Source: Natronosalvus hydrolyticus (GTDB lineage: Archaea; Halobacteriota; Halobacteria; Halobacteriales; Natrialbaceae). From it: 64,000 nucleotides of DNA. This document shows, piece by piece, positions 43,874 through 52,482 of the stretch. The DNA lies in contig JAOPJZ010000015.1 in assembly GCA_025517525.1 (NCBI GenBank), forward strand, positions 1 to 64,000, read 5' to 3'. A program made the translations under genes and the position numbers. The notes beneath the pieces are model-generated. The model was given only the letters and a program-made list of their open reading frames with translations, was not told the origin of the DNA and did no database searches. How positions within the stretch are numbered: position 1 is the first letter of the stretch; each line of letters starts with the position of its first letter.

Positions 43874-45244
43874 TTAGTCGTCTGCAGCCGGTACTTCGGC
43901 TTCCGTTTCAGCCGCCCGCTCGAGATCCTCGAGGTACTCGTCGGCGTCGATGGCGGCTTTCGAGCCCATCCCGGCGGCCGTGACGGCCTGCTGGTAGTGG
44001 AAGTCGACGACGTCGCCAGCGCCGAAGATGCCGTCGACGTCGGTTTCGGTCTGGCCGCCGGCGTCGCCGCCTTTGGTGCGAAGGTAGCCCTCGTCGTCGG
44101 TCACGACGCCGGTGCCCTCGAGGTAGCCGGTGTTCGGGGTATGGCCGATGGCGAAGAAGACCGCGCCGACGTCGAAGTCGAACTCCTCGGTGTCGGGGTC
44201 CTCGAGGCGGTCGGTCGGGTGCCCCTGCTCGTTTCGGACCATGGTGACGTGATCGACGCCGCCTTCCTGGGAGCCGTGAATCTCGATTACTTCGGTGTTT
44301 TTCATGATCTCGATGTTGCCCTCCTCGACGTGTTCGTGGACGCGGTCGATCCAGTAGTCTTCGGCGCGGAACTCCTCGCGTCGGTGGGCGATGTAGACGG
44401 TGTCGGCGAACTTGGTGAGGAAAGAGGCCTCTTCCATAGCGGCGTCGCCACCGCCGACGACGAGCATGTCTTCGTCGCGGAAGAACGCCCCGTCACAGGT
44501 CGCACATGTCGAGAGACCGTAGCCCATGAGTTCGTCCTCGCCGGGGATACCGAGCGTGCGGGCGCTGGCTCCCGAGGCCGCGATGACCGCGTCGGCAGTG
44601 TAGACGTCGCCGTTGGTCAACTCCACGCAAAACGACCGTTCGGACGCGCCGACGTCTCGAGCGTCGGCCGGTGAAACCGAGTCGCTGTCGCCGATGCGTT
44701 CGACGGAGTCGACGATACCGTTTTTCAGCTCCGCGCCGAACTGTTTGGCCTGGGCTTTCATGTTGTTCACCAGTTCGGGGCCGCTGATGCCCTCGGGGAA
44801 GCCCGGGTAGTTGGCGACGTCGGTCGTCAACGTGAGTTGGCCGCCGGGTTCGTCACCTTCGATCACCAGTGGCTCGTTGTTCGATCGGCCGGCGTAAATC
44901 GCGGCGGTAAGACCGGCGATACCGGTTCCGGCGATGAGCAGTTTCCGGTGTTCGACGATGTCACAGTCGCGTTCGGTGGCGATGCCCAGTTTCTCGTCGA
45001 GTTCACCCGTCTCGTCGAGGGCGCTGGTGTCGTCCCAGCCGCCGATGAGTTCGTCGTCGATGAACACTTCGGGGGCGGTTTTGCGACCGTCGGCGCGCTC
45101 GACCATCTCCTCGAACAGCTTGTCGTCGCCAGTGACGTTGTAGGTCTCGTACTCGACTCCCTTCGCGTCGAAGAGGTCTTTGGCCTTCTCACAGTACGGA
45201 CAGTTCGTCTTGGTATAGATTTCGACTCGAGGCTGCTCGCTCAT
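43874..45244 (-). CDS. Glutaredoxin-thioredoxin reductase fusion
   Basis: A 456-residue protein. The N-terminal glutaredoxin (residues 1 to about 85) has the active site CPYC in YTKTNCPYCEKAKDLF. The rest is an FAD/NAD(P)H flavoprotein of thioredoxin reductase type: GTGIAGLTAAIYAGR (about 106), redox-active CATC in LSTCATCDGAFF (near 237), and NADPH-type HRREEFR in the second Rossmann domain. Both redox sites are intact, so electrons could pass from NAD(P)H through FAD and CATC to CPYC in one chain. An ATG two codons upstream (45250) is an alternative start. Separate thioredoxin reductases exist in haloarchaea; fusions are known but not universal. Confidence 0.9.
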   Translation of the reverse strand: MSEQPRVEIYTKTNCPYCEKAKDLFDAKGVEYETYNVTGDDKLFEEMVERADGRKTAPEVFIDDELIGGWDDTSALDETGELDEKLGIATERDCDIVEHRKLLIAGTGIAGLTAAIYAGRSNNEPLVIEGDEPGGQLTLTTDVANYPGFPEGISGPELVNNMKAQAKQFGAELKNGIVDSVERIGDSDSVSPADARDVGASERSFCVELTNGDVYTADAVIAASGASARTLGIPGEDELMGYGLSTCATCDGAFFRDEDMLVVGGGDAAMEEASFLTKFADTVYIAHRREEFRAEDYWIDRVHEHVEEGNIEIMKNTEVIEIHGSQEGGVDHVTMVRNEQGHPTDRLEDPDTEEFDFDVGAVFFAIGHTPNTGYLEGTGVVTDDEGYLRTKGGDAGGQTETDVDGIFGAGDVVDFHYQQAVTAAGMGSKAAIDADEYLEDLERAAETEAEVPAADD

Positions 45245-45524
45245 AGCCAAGTGTACGGAAACGCGGGGTAAACGCCTTGCGTTCTCAGCGGGTGTGAATG
45301 GTTGGCTTCGTTCGGGTCTTCGATTTGGTCACGATGAGGTGTCGACCTTACTCGAGTCACCGTGTTCGACGAACAGTTCGCGGTCCTGGAATGCCGTCTC
45401 GATACCTTCGTCCTCGAGATAGGACTCCGGGAAAGTTATTGAGGAACTCATATCATGAGCATGTCGGAGAGATACTCCTGGCCCTGTTCCGTCGCACCTG
45501 TTGCTCAAAAACATTTATGAGGCA

Positions 45525-45610
45525 CTATAGTAGCCAGTGAAAGTCATTGTACACCCTATCACAAGACAGTATCGCGATAGGCGTGTAAATCGTTTCACTG
45601 GCTACTATAG
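45525..45610 (-). repeat. Miniature inverted-repeat element, family A, copy 2 (inverted)
   Basis: Exactly 86 bp, with perfect 18-bp ends CTATAGTAGCCAGTGAAA and TTTCACTGGCTACTATAG. The reverse complement aligns with 1285-1370 at 73 of 86 positions by hand. Located 170 bp upstream of the DUF357 gene. The perfect ends suggest that this copy is younger than copy 1, whose left end carries one mismatch. Confidence 0.88.
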
Positions 45611-45654
45611 CTCGAGGACGGTCGCTCGCTTTGCTGTCGGGACGAGGGTCTGTC

Positions 45655-45740
45655 TCAGACGGTTTGCTGTAACTTTTTTCCGGTGATTGCCCATACCGGG
45701 TCGGCAATCACCGGTAAGAGACTATAGTAAACCGTATCAG
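45655..45740 (+). repeat. Miniature inverted-repeat element, family B, copy 3
   Basis: Ends CAGACGGTTTGCTGTA and ATAGTAAACCGTATCAG surround the inner pair CCGGTGATTGCC and GGCAATCACCGG. It is 40 bp upstream of the DUF357 start, so it occupies its promoter. Copy 1 has the same orientation. Confidence 0.82.
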
Positions 45741-45779
45741 TGACGACGCACTTACGTCGGCCCGCGAGTCAGTGCCCGT

Positions 45780-46064
45780 ATGGCTGCAGACCTCGAGGAG
45801 AAGACCGAACGGTACGGGCGATTGCTTACAGAGGCACTCGAGGCGGCCGATATCGCGCCGCCTGCGGGTACACCGATGGCTGAGGCTGCCGAGGAGTGTT
45901 ACGAGATGGCTGCCTCCTATCTCGAGGATGGTCGCCATTTCGAGGCCGAAGACGATCTGGTCAACGGACTGGCGGCGTTTTCCTACGGCCACGCCTGGCT
46001 CGATGCGGGCGCTCGAGTGGGACTCTTCGACGTTCCAGAAGAGGGTCACCTTTTTACCGTTTAA
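45780..46064 (+). CDS. DUF357 domain protein (94 aa)
   Basis: An archaeal helical protein of the DUF357 family. The N-terminal helix LEEKTERYGRLLTEALEAAD and the central YEMAASYLEDGRHFEAEDDLVNGLAAFSYGHAWLD motif with a conserved tyrosine/aspartate pattern identify it. Function unknown; genomic neighbours elsewhere suggest a nucleic-acid or translation context. Starts at ATG 45780. It precedes the tfb gene, with a promoter-rich 184-bp gap between. Confidence 0.85.
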   Translation: MAADLEEKTERYGRLLTEALEAADIAPPAGTPMAEAAEECYEMAASYLEDGRHFEAEDDLVNGLAAFSYGHAWLDAGARVGLFDVPEEGHLFTV

Positions 46065-46128
46065 GCGAGCTTTCTCCTTGACAATTAATCATTTTATAAC
46101 CGATGTGTACATAACTGTTTCGCAGACT

Positions 46129-46160
46129 CTTTATAAAGCAGGCGAAAACTTTAAGTACTT
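46129..46160 (+). promoter_or_regulatory. TATA-box cluster before tfb
   Basis: Two TATA-like sequences, CTTTATAAAG (46129-46138) and CTTTAAGTAC (46149-46158), lie about 90-120 bp before the tfb ATG. Either would serve as the promoter. The general transcription factor gene would then have a leader of 60-90 nt. Confidence 0.55.
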
Positions 46161-46248
46161 TTCGCCCTTACTCTTTGTTAGCCGAGGCGACCGGGCATAT
46201 TTTCTGGTTTACCCACCCGGGAGCCCCGAGTAACCAACCCGTGATACC

Positions 46249-47214
46249 ATGACAGATACGAAAATTCAGACCTATAGTGGCGAGACGCAGCAAGAAAAAC
46301 AGACGGAGACGAGCGAAGAGGAGCAGTGCCCGGAGTGTGGCGGCCGCCTGGTCTCCGACAGCGAGCACGCCGAGACCGTCTGCGACCAGTGTGGACTGGT
46401 CGTCGAGGAAGATGCGATCGATCGCGGTCCGGAGTGGCGTGCGTTCGATAGCGCTGAGAAAGACCAGAAGTCCCGCGTTGGCGCGCCGACGACGAAGATG
46501 ATGCACGACCACGGCCTCTCGACGAACATCGGCTGGCAGGACAAAGACGCCTACGGCCGGGCGCTCTCGAGCCGACAGCGCCAGAAGATGCAGCGCCTTC
46601 GCACCTGGAACGAGCGCTTCCGAACGCGTGACAGCAAAGAGCGCAACCTGAAACAGGCGCTCGGCGAGATCGACCGCATGGCCTCTGCGATGGGGCTGCC
46701 TGAGAACGTCCGTGAAACGGCCAGCGTGATCTATCGACGCGCACTCGACGAGGACCTGCTCCCGGGTCGTTCGATCGAGGGTGTCGCGACGGCAGCGCTG
46801 TACGCCGCTGCTCGTCAGGCTGGCACGCCGCGCAGCCTCGACGAAATTTCGGCCGTGAGCCGTGTCGACCGGATGGAACTCACCCGGACCTACCGTTACA
46901 TCGTCCGCCAGCTCAACCTCGAGATCAAGCCGGCCGACCCAGAGAGCTACGTGCCGCGGTTCATCAGCGACCTCGACCTTTCGGACGAGACCGAGCGTCG
47001 TGCTCGTGACCTGCTGGGGTCGGCTCGTGAGAAGGGCGTCCACAGCGGCAAATCGCCGGTCGGCCTCGCGGCCGCCTCGGTGTACGCCGCCGCGCTGTTG
47101 ACCAACGAGAAGGTCACCCAGAACGACGTTAGCGAGGTCGCGAGCATCTCCGAAGTGACGATCCGAAACCGCTACAAGGAGTTGCTCGAGGCCAGCGACA
47201 CGATGACGGCCTGA
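46249..47214 (+). CDS. tfb: Transcription initiation factor B (TFB)
   Basis: The archaeal counterpart of TFIIB; binds TBP-TATA complexes and recruits RNA polymerase. The 321-residue protein has a zinc ribbon (CPECGG...CDQCG, about residues 25-46), a B-finger/reader (about 50-80, with EWRAF and RVGAPTT), and two cyclin-fold repeats (about 125-215 and 220-312). A helix-turn-helix in the second repeat, NDVSEVASISEVTIRNRYKEL, recognises the BRE. Haloarchaea encode several TFBs, so the paralogue number cannot be given from this window. Confidence 0.96.
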   Translation: MTDTKIQTYSGETQQEKQTETSEEEQCPECGGRLVSDSEHAETVCDQCGLVVEEDAIDRGPEWRAFDSAEKDQKSRVGAPTTKMMHDHGLSTNIGWQDKDAYGRALSSRQRQKMQRLRTWNERFRTRDSKERNLKQALGEIDRMASAMGLPENVRETASVIYRRALDEDLLPGRSIEGVATAALYAAARQAGTPRSLDEISAVSRVDRMELTRTYRYIVRQLNLEIKPADPESYVPRFISDLDLSDETERRARDLLGSAREKGVHSGKSPVGLAAASVYAAALLTNEKVTQNDVSEVASISEVTIRNRYKELLEASDTMTA

Positions 47215-47287
47215 TCACGGCCAGTTGCGTTGGGGTGACCGCGCGAACGCGGCAACGTTTTTGACGGTGGGTGTGTAAAAAAGTGGC

Positions 47288-47467
47288 ATGGTCGAGACGA
47301 CCGTTCAATTGTTGTGTCCTGAGTGTACGAAAGAGTGGCAAGTGACGCCCGACGAGTTGCCCGAAACCACGGCGATGTTTCATTGCCCCAACTGTCACGC
47401 CTCGAGGCGTATGTCCGAGTTTACGCGAACCGATCGCGATCTGCGAACGCTGAAACAACTTGGCTAA
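47288..47467 (+). CDS. Small zinc-ribbon protein (DUF7836-like), 59 aa
   Basis: Readable from ATG 47288 to TAA ending 47467: MVETTVQLLCPECTKEW, then FHCPNCHASRRMSEFTRTDRDL. Two CPxC pairs form a probable zinc ribbon. I recall the haloarchaeal family as DUF7836. It lies 73 bp after tfb on the same strand with TTTTTGACGG before it, so co-transcription is possible. Function unknown. Confidence 0.82.
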   Translation: MVETTVQLLCPECTKEWQVTPDELPETTAMFHCPNCHASRRMSEFTRTDRDLRTLKQLG

Positions 47468-47738
47468 TCGTTTCAGTTGAATCGGCTTCGTTCTGGAACA
47501 GTTCAAGTTGCACTTGTTCGACGTGGATTGTTAGTAGTATGCCAACAGGTATCTGTACGGATAGCGTATATGGCGAGTAATCTCGAGTTGGTCCCGCAGC
47601 CTGCCTCCGATTACGCTAACTATCAAAAAATAATTAACTTTACCCGTACCTGAACATGACTGATTTTTTCACACGAGAACCGTGTTAACGAGACTCAAGA
47701 TAATAATATAACCCTGCAGCGGTTAGCAATTCATGGTT

Positions 47739-47975
47739 ATGAAGAAACAAGAGCTCATTCACCTTCACGGCCTTCTTGCCGAGGTATCGAACCAGTGTGC
47801 CAAATGGAACGACTGTCCTGTAGCTCTCGACGAATACGAGTCACTCGGTATTCGGCCGACATCAATTCACAAATCGAAAACTGATCACAAAGCTGCAGTT
47901 TTTGCACTTGCTGGGGGAATTACGGACTCGATGCGGGAGGGGGAAGCCGAAGCAGTTCCCGCAACTGCCGACTGA
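47739..47975 (+). CDS. UPF0058 family protein (78 aa)
   Basis: A small conserved archaeal protein beginning MKKQELIHLHGLLAEVSNQC, the recognised UPF0058 signature. The ATG at 47739 is chosen over the upstream ATG at 47733 because it fits the family start. An AT-rich promoter (GATAATAATATAAC at 47699-47712) precedes it. Mostly helical; function unknown. Confidence 0.88.
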   Translation: MKKQELIHLHGLLAEVSNQCAKWNDCPVALDEYESLGIRPTSIHKSKTDHKAAVFALAGGITDSMREGEAEAVPATAD

Positions 47976-48194
47976 GATTTACGACGCACTCCCACGACAC
48001 ACTCACTGCTGAGTGATATCGCTCTTCATCTCCATCTATTGTCGTTCTCGACTGACAACCGCCGAGATTCTTGCTCGAGACAGCGTCAGCTGATCGAAAC
48101 ACGGTGTAGGATCTACCTATTACGCTCAAAACTAACTGATAATAACGGTATAGATAGATCCTGACGACCTTTCTGCCTCGTCGCCGTGGACGAT

Positions 48195-48740
48195 TCACTC
48201 GAGGAGGTCTTCGAACTCGGGGAGCACGTCGTCGTCGTCGTCTTCGTCAGTCGTCTCTGACTCGCTGTCAGCCGCCTCGTCACTCGAGGCGTCGTCATCG
48301 GCCGATTGGTCGTCTTCGTCGTCTTCAGCTTCCGCGTCGTCTTCGTCGTCTTCAGCTTCCGCGTCGTCTTCGTCGTCTTCAGCTTCCGCGTCGTCTTCGT
48401 CGTCGTCTTCGATAATCTCGACGCTGAGTACCTCGAGTGGGATGTTCTGGAGGCGTTGGCCGATCTCTTTGCGGGCGATCCGAGAGGCGTGTTCTTCGCG
48501 TTCGACGTTGAACACGGTCATCTCGAGTTCGAGGGCGACGAGGGCTTCGTCGGCGGCGATAAAGGCGGGTGCCAACTCTTCGCCGCCCGGTGAGGTTCGC
48601 TCACCCATGTTGATTTCGACGTAGTTCAGGTCAGGGTTGAGCATCTCGCCAGTCTTTGAGATGGCGATGCGGATTGCCTCGTCCTCCGTCTCGACGTCGT
48701 ACACCGGCACAGCAGCTTCGACGACAACCCTGCAGTGCAT
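48195..48740 (-). CDS. DUF555/UPF0212 family protein with acidic repeat tail
   Basis: A 181-residue protein. The N-terminal domain (about 1-110) starts MHCRVVVEAAVPVYDVETEDEA and is the archaeal DUF555 family; its function is unknown. The C-terminal third is an extremely acidic low-complexity tail containing three tandem copies of a nine-residue unit (AEDDEDDAE type), encoded by 27-bp repeats around 48311-48410. The start at 48740 is fixed by the family's MHCRVVVEA; the longer frame upstream overlaps the divergent glycosylase's promoter. Confidence 0.86.
   Translation of the reverse strand: MHCRVVVEAAVPVYDVETEDEAIRIAISKTGEMLNPDLNYVEINMGERTSPGGEELAPAFIAADEALVALELEMTVFNVEREEHASRIARKEIGQRLQNIPLEVLSVEIIEDDDEDDAEAEDDEDDAEAEDDEDDAEAEDDEDDQSADDDASSDEAADSESETTDEDDDDDVLPEFEDLLE
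48311..48410. repeat. Tandem repeats coding the acidic tail of the DUF555 protein
   Basis: On the plus strand the unit GTCTTCGTCGTCTTCAGCTT and its extension to 27 bp recur three times (units starting near 48311, 48338 and 48365). As 27 is a multiple of three the repeats stay in frame and add nine residues each, a likely length-variable region. Confidence 0.8.
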
Positions 48741-48834
48741 AGGTAGGTATTGTGTCGCATATGCTATGAAGGTTCGCCTGCCAGCGGGGCGCGCCTTCGA
48801 AAGGCCCTTACTCGCGCTCGCTAACCTCCGGTCG

Positions 48835-49740
48835 ATGGAAACGGGTGTCATCTCGAGCGACGAATTCGTCGGCGGCTTCGACCTGTATCGAACCCTCGAG
48901 AGCGGACAGAGCTACCTCTGGACGCGAAGCGATGGGGCGATGTACACGGATCAACCGGCACCGAACGCCTGGTACGAAACGGTCGTCGACGGTGTCCCGA
49001 TTCGGGTTCGCCAGCCCGACAGCACGAACGCCGACCTCGAGTGGCGAGCCGGTGAGGACGCCGTCCCGACGATTCGCCGCCTGCTCAGACTGGACGACGA
49101 CCTCGAGGCGATTGCAGCCGATGCACCTGACGACGCCTTGATTCAGGAGGCCTACGCGGCCCACGACGGGATGCGACTGGTCGAAGACCCCGCGTTCGGG
49201 ACCCTCATCTCGTTTATTTGTTCGGCCCAGATGCGCGTCGGGCGGATTCACACGATGGTGTCGACGCTCGCAGGTGAATACGGCGAACCGTACACGCTCG
49301 AGGGCGACACGATCTACGCGTTCCCGACGCCGAAGGCGCTGGCGGCGGCGACCGAAGCCGACCTGCGGAATCTCAGCCTCGGCTATCGCGCGCCGTACGT
49401 CGAACGAACCGCACGGATGGTCGCCGAGGGCGAGGCGCACCCGGACGAGGCTCGAGCCCTCGAGTACGAAGCCGCTCGCGAGCACCTGACGCAGTTCGTC
49501 GGCGTCGGCGACAAAGTAGCCGACTGCGTCCTGTTGTTCGCGCTGGGATTCGACGAAGCCGTTCCGCTCGACACCTGGATCAAATCCGCGATTGCGGAGT
49601 ACTATCCCGACTGTGACCGGGGGAACTACGCCGACACCTCGAGGGCGATTCGCGAGCGTCTCGGGGGTCAGTACGCCGGCTACGCTCAGACCTATCTGTT
49701 CCACCATCTCCGGACGGGTGCGGTCGACTCGAGCGCCTGA
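48835..49740 (+). CDS. ogg: 8-oxoguanine DNA glycosylase (OGG1-type)
   Basis: Base-excision-repair enzyme of 301 residues. The N-terminal OGG domain appears as FDLYRTLESGQSYLW (near residue 15). The HhH-GPD motif is FVGVGDKVADCVLLFALGFDEAVPLDTW in overall pattern, with catalytic Lys (GDKVAD) and Asp (PLDTW). It removes 8-oxoG and cleaves the strand by beta-elimination. The ATG at 48835 (METGVISSDEF) is set by the domain start. It is divergent from the DUF555 gene with only 94 bp between. Confidence 0.9.
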   Translation: METGVISSDEFVGGFDLYRTLESGQSYLWTRSDGAMYTDQPAPNAWYETVVDGVPIRVRQPDSTNADLEWRAGEDAVPTIRRLLRLDDDLEAIAADAPDDALIQEAYAAHDGMRLVEDPAFGTLISFICSAQMRVGRIHTMVSTLAGEYGEPYTLEGDTIYAFPTPKALAAATEADLRNLSLGYRAPYVERTARMVAEGEAHPDEARALEYEAAREHLTQFVGVGDKVADCVLLFALGFDEAVPLDTWIKSAIAEYYPDCDRGNYADTSRAIRERLGGQYAGYAQTYLFHHLRTGAVDSSA

Positions 49741-49776
49741 CAAACTTTTTTGCCCGCTGCGACAGTCCGTTCTCCC

Positions 49777-50064
49777 ATGACCGAAACCGACGAACGAATC
49801 CGCGCACACGTCTTCGTCTCCGGAAACGTACAGGGCGTGTTTTATCGTGCGACGACTCGAGACACCGCATCGGAACACGGTGTCGACGGCTGGGTGCAAA
49901 ACCTCGAGGACGGCCGCGTCGAGGCGGTGTTCGAGGGCGAGCCTGACAGCGTCGAGGCGATGATAGAGTGGTGCCACGAGGGGTCGCCTGCGGCGAACGT
50001 CGAAGACGTCGAGGTAACCATGGAGGAGCCGACTGGGCTCTCCGGATTCGAGGTTCGGTACTGA
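49777..50064 (+). CDS. acyP: Acylphosphatase
   Basis: Hydrolyses acyl phosphates; 95 residues, the usual length. The active-site loop GNVQGVFYRATTR (about 16-28) supplies the Arg (YR) and the catalytic Asn is in DGWVQNLEDGRV, GWVxN. Starts at ATG 49777, 36 bp after the glycosylase stop on the same strand, so probably co-transcribed. Confidence 0.93.
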   Translation: MTETDERIRAHVFVSGNVQGVFYRATTRDTASEHGVDGWVQNLEDGRVEAVFEGEPDSVEAMIEWCHEGSPAANVEDVEVTMEEPTGLSGFEVRY

Positions 50065-50412
50065 GTTTTGGCCTCAGAACTTAGCTACGATTTCTATAGC
50101 AAATTGGTACCAATACAATACCGTGGGGAATGCTGTCGCTATCCTCACTCGAGTGTGCTGTGCCTCGAGCGGTATCGCCATCGAGCGTGCTGTGCCTCGA
50201 GCGGTATCGCCATCGAGCGTGCTGTGCCTCGAGCGGTATCGCCATCGAGCGTGCTGTGCCTCGAGATTCGTTGCTGTCCTCCTCGTATTGTCTCCCGAGG
50301 AGATACACCCTCCTCGAGTGACGCCTCCTTCGATCTCACGTCAGCACCGAGGACCCGACGATTACCGGCGATACCCGGAATCTTCAACGGGCCGGCAGCC
50401 GAAGCGAGGGGT
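50065..50412. other. Intergenic stretch with a 32-bp tandem repeat
   Basis: Between acyP and nnr, 348 bp contain no supported gene. The central part is the tandem repeat at 50150-50265. The nnr reading frame extends upstream through this region, but the repeat-coded peptide has no family similarity, so it is excluded. Confidence 0.6.
50150..50265 (+). repeat. Tandem repeat, 32-bp unit, about 3.6 copies
   Basis: Units at 50150, 50182, 50214 and a partial one at 50246. Each reads CGAG(T/C)GTGCTGTGCCTCGAG followed by CGGTATCGCCAT. Units 2 and 3 are identical, and each contains CTCGAG. The period is not a multiple of three. No spacers, so not CRISPR. Confidence 0.9.
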
Positions 50413-51900
50413 ATGATCACCGGCAGACGGATGGCCGCCGTCGACCAGAACGCCGCGGCCCTCGGCGTCACCCAGAAACAGCTCATGGAATCGAGCGGGC
50501 ACGCCGTCGCCCGTGCGGTCGAACGCCTGCTCGAGGACGAAGGAGGCAGTCACCTCGAGGACGATAGTAGCGACCCCGATGCCCGGGATTCCAGCGATCC
50601 GCCGCGCGTCTGTATCGTCGCCGGCCGCGGCAACAACGGCGGTGACGCCTTCGTCGCCGCCCGCTTTCTCGAGGCCTACGACGTTACGACGGTGCTGGTC
50701 GGTCGAGCGGATGCCATCGGGACACAGATTGCCCGCGAGAACTGGGCTGCCCTCGAAGCCGCTGAGCACGACCTGCGAGAAATTCGGGACTCTCGAGACG
50801 TATCGCTGCCGGCGTGTGACCTCGTCGTCGATGCCATGCTCGGCACGGGCATCACCGGAGACCTTCGCGAACCCGCGGCGTCGATGGCCGCCGAGATCAA
50901 CGCCGTGGACGCCCCGGTCTTGAGTGTCGACGTCCCGTCGGGGTTCGACGCCGACGGCGGCGACCACGCCACGAACGGCGTCGAGGCCGACCATGTCGTT
51001 ACCTTCCACGACACCAAACCGGGGCTCGAGGCGCTGTCGGCCTCGCTCGAGGTCGTCGATATCGGCATACCGGCGGCCGCAGGGCGCTTCGTCGGCCCCG
51101 GTGACTGCCGACTGGCACGTCCCGAGGCTCGAACCGGTCGTGCGTTCGTGGTCGGCGGTGGTCCCTACACTGGTGCGCCGGCGCTGGCTGCCCTCGCAGC
51201 CCTTCGAACGGGGATGGAACTCTCCTTCGTGGCGGCCCCGAGTGCGGTCGCCGGCGAGATCGCGAGCTACAGCCAGGACCTGATCGTCCAGCCCTACGAC
51301 GGCGATGTCCTTACCCCAGAGGAGGTGCCTGACCTCGTCGAGACGGCCGAACGCTACGACGACGTCGTGACGCTCGGTCCCGGACTTGGCACGGCCGATG
51401 CGACGCTCGAGGCCGTTGGCACGTTCCTTGAGGACTACACCGGTCCGGCCGTCGTCGACGCGGATGCGCTGGCAGTCGTCCCGGATCTCGAAACCGACGC
51501 CACGCTCGTCTGTACGCCCAATACACGTGAACTCGAGCGGATGGGCGGCCCGGCGACCGACGAGCCACAGGCGGTCGCCGACGAGATCGAAGCCTTCGCC
51601 CGCGACCTCGGGCACGTCGTCCTGGTCAAGGGGGCCACGGACGTGATCACCGACGGGGAGACGACCAGACTGAACCGTAGCGGCACCCCGGCCATGGCCG
51701 TCGGCGGAACGGGGGATTTGCTCGCCGGGATTACGGCCGGCTTGCTCGAGCACACCGATGCGCTCGAGGCGGCCGCCGTCGGTGCCTACGTCAACGGACG
51801 GGCCGGCGAGTCGGTCGCGGCCGACACCCACGTAGGATTGCTCGCGACGGACTTGCTCGAGGCGATTCCGCCAGCGCTATGGGGTGGTGACGATGAGTGA
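50413..51900 (+). CDS. nnr: Bifunctional NAD(P)H-hydrate epimerase/dehydratase Nnr
   Basis: Repairs damaged NAD(P)HX. Residues 1 to about 225 form the epimerase (YjeF_N), with VAGRGNNGGDAFVAARFL near residue 70 and DAMLGTGITGDLREP; residues about 230-495 form the ADP-dependent dehydratase with GGTGDLLAGITAGLLEH near residue 435. Length 495 is typical. The ATG at 50413 (MITGRRMAAVDQN) follows the tandem repeat. Its stop overlaps the moaC start by 8 bp, so the two are coupled. Confidence 0.92.
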   Translation: MITGRRMAAVDQNAAALGVTQKQLMESSGHAVARAVERLLEDEGGSHLEDDSSDPDARDSSDPPRVCIVAGRGNNGGDAFVAARFLEAYDVTTVLVGRADAIGTQIARENWAALEAAEHDLREIRDSRDVSLPACDLVVDAMLGTGITGDLREPAASMAAEINAVDAPVLSVDVPSGFDADGGDHATNGVEADHVVTFHDTKPGLEALSASLEVVDIGIPAAAGRFVGPGDCRLARPEARTGRAFVVGGGPYTGAPALAALAALRTGMELSFVAAPSAVAGEIASYSQDLIVQPYDGDVLTPEEVPDLVETAERYDDVVTLGPGLGTADATLEAVGTFLEDYTGPAVVDADALAVVPDLETDATLVCTPNTRELERMGGPATDEPQAVADEIEAFARDLGHVVLVKGATDVITDGETTRLNRSGTPAMAVGGTGDLLAGITAGLLEHTDALEAAAVGAYVNGRAGESVAADTHVGLLATDLLEAIPPALWGGDDE

Positions 51901-52462
51901 GGACCGACCGATGGCCCCGAACCCGTCCGAAGACGACGACGCAGCCCAGCCGAGTGAGAACCGGGCGTCGCTCACGCACACGACTGATGACGGCGACGTG
52001 CAAATGGTCGACGTCGGCTCGAAACCGGATACGCGACGGCGGGCCGTCGCGGCTGGTGACATTCACCTCCGGCCGTCGACGGCAGCGGCGATTCGCGAGG
52101 ACACTGTCGACAAGGGTGACGTGTTGGCGACCGCTCGAGTCGGGGCGATTCAGGCCGTCAAACACACCTGGGAGACGATTCCGATGTGTCACCAGATTCC
52201 GATCACGAACGTCGATACGTCGTTCGAGTTTGACGACACCCCGGACGAAGACGTGACTGACCACGCGACGCTCTCACTCGAGGTGGCCGTCGAGACGACG
52301 GGCAAAACCGGCTGTGAGATGGAAGCCCTCGAGGGAGTGACGACGGGGCTCAACGTCGTCTGGGACATGGTGAAAGCAGTCGAAAAGAACGACGACGGGC
52401 AGTACCCAGCGACCCGAATCGAGAACGTGCGCGTCCTCGAGAAACGGAAACGCGAGCGGTAG
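51893..52462 (+). CDS. moaC: Cyclic pyranopterin monophosphate synthase MoaC
   Basis: Second step of molybdopterin biosynthesis, converting the MoaA product to cPMP. The 189-residue protein has an acidic N-terminal extension (1-35) and the MoaC core: MVDVGSKPDTRRRAVAAG, KHTWETIPMCHQIPI and TGCEMEALEGVTTGLNVVWDM with the catalytic Lys/Asp region. The start ATG at 51893 overlaps the nnr stop by 8 bp. MoaA is not in the window. Confidence 0.93.
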   Translation: MSEDRPMAPNPSEDDDAAQPSENRASLTHTTDDGDVQMVDVGSKPDTRRRAVAAGDIHLRPSTAAAIREDTVDKGDVLATARVGAIQAVKHTWETIPMCHQIPITNVDTSFEFDDTPDEDVTDHATLSLEVAVETTGKTGCEMEALEGVTTGLNVVWDMVKAVEKNDDGQYPATRIENVRVLEKRKRER

Positions 52463-52482
52463 CTCACAACGAGTTATCGCTA

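Larger units (their letters stand above)
45245..45779. other. Intergenic region with two repeat elements
   Basis: The 535 bp before the DUF357 gene hold one family A copy (45525-45610) and one family B copy (45655-45740) only 44 bp apart. A minus-strand frame at 45329-45451 opens MSSSITFPESYLEDEG but is only 40-60 codons long with no known family, so it is not counted as a gene. Confidence 0.6.

Noticed and set aside
45329..45514. Small minus-strand frame beginning MFLSNRC or MSSSITFPE
   Set aside because: Only 40-61 codons, no family, no clear promoter; might be a remnant but not supportable as a gene.
50150..50265. 32-bp repeats considered as CRISPR
   Set aside because: No unique spacers between units; it is a simple tandem repeat.
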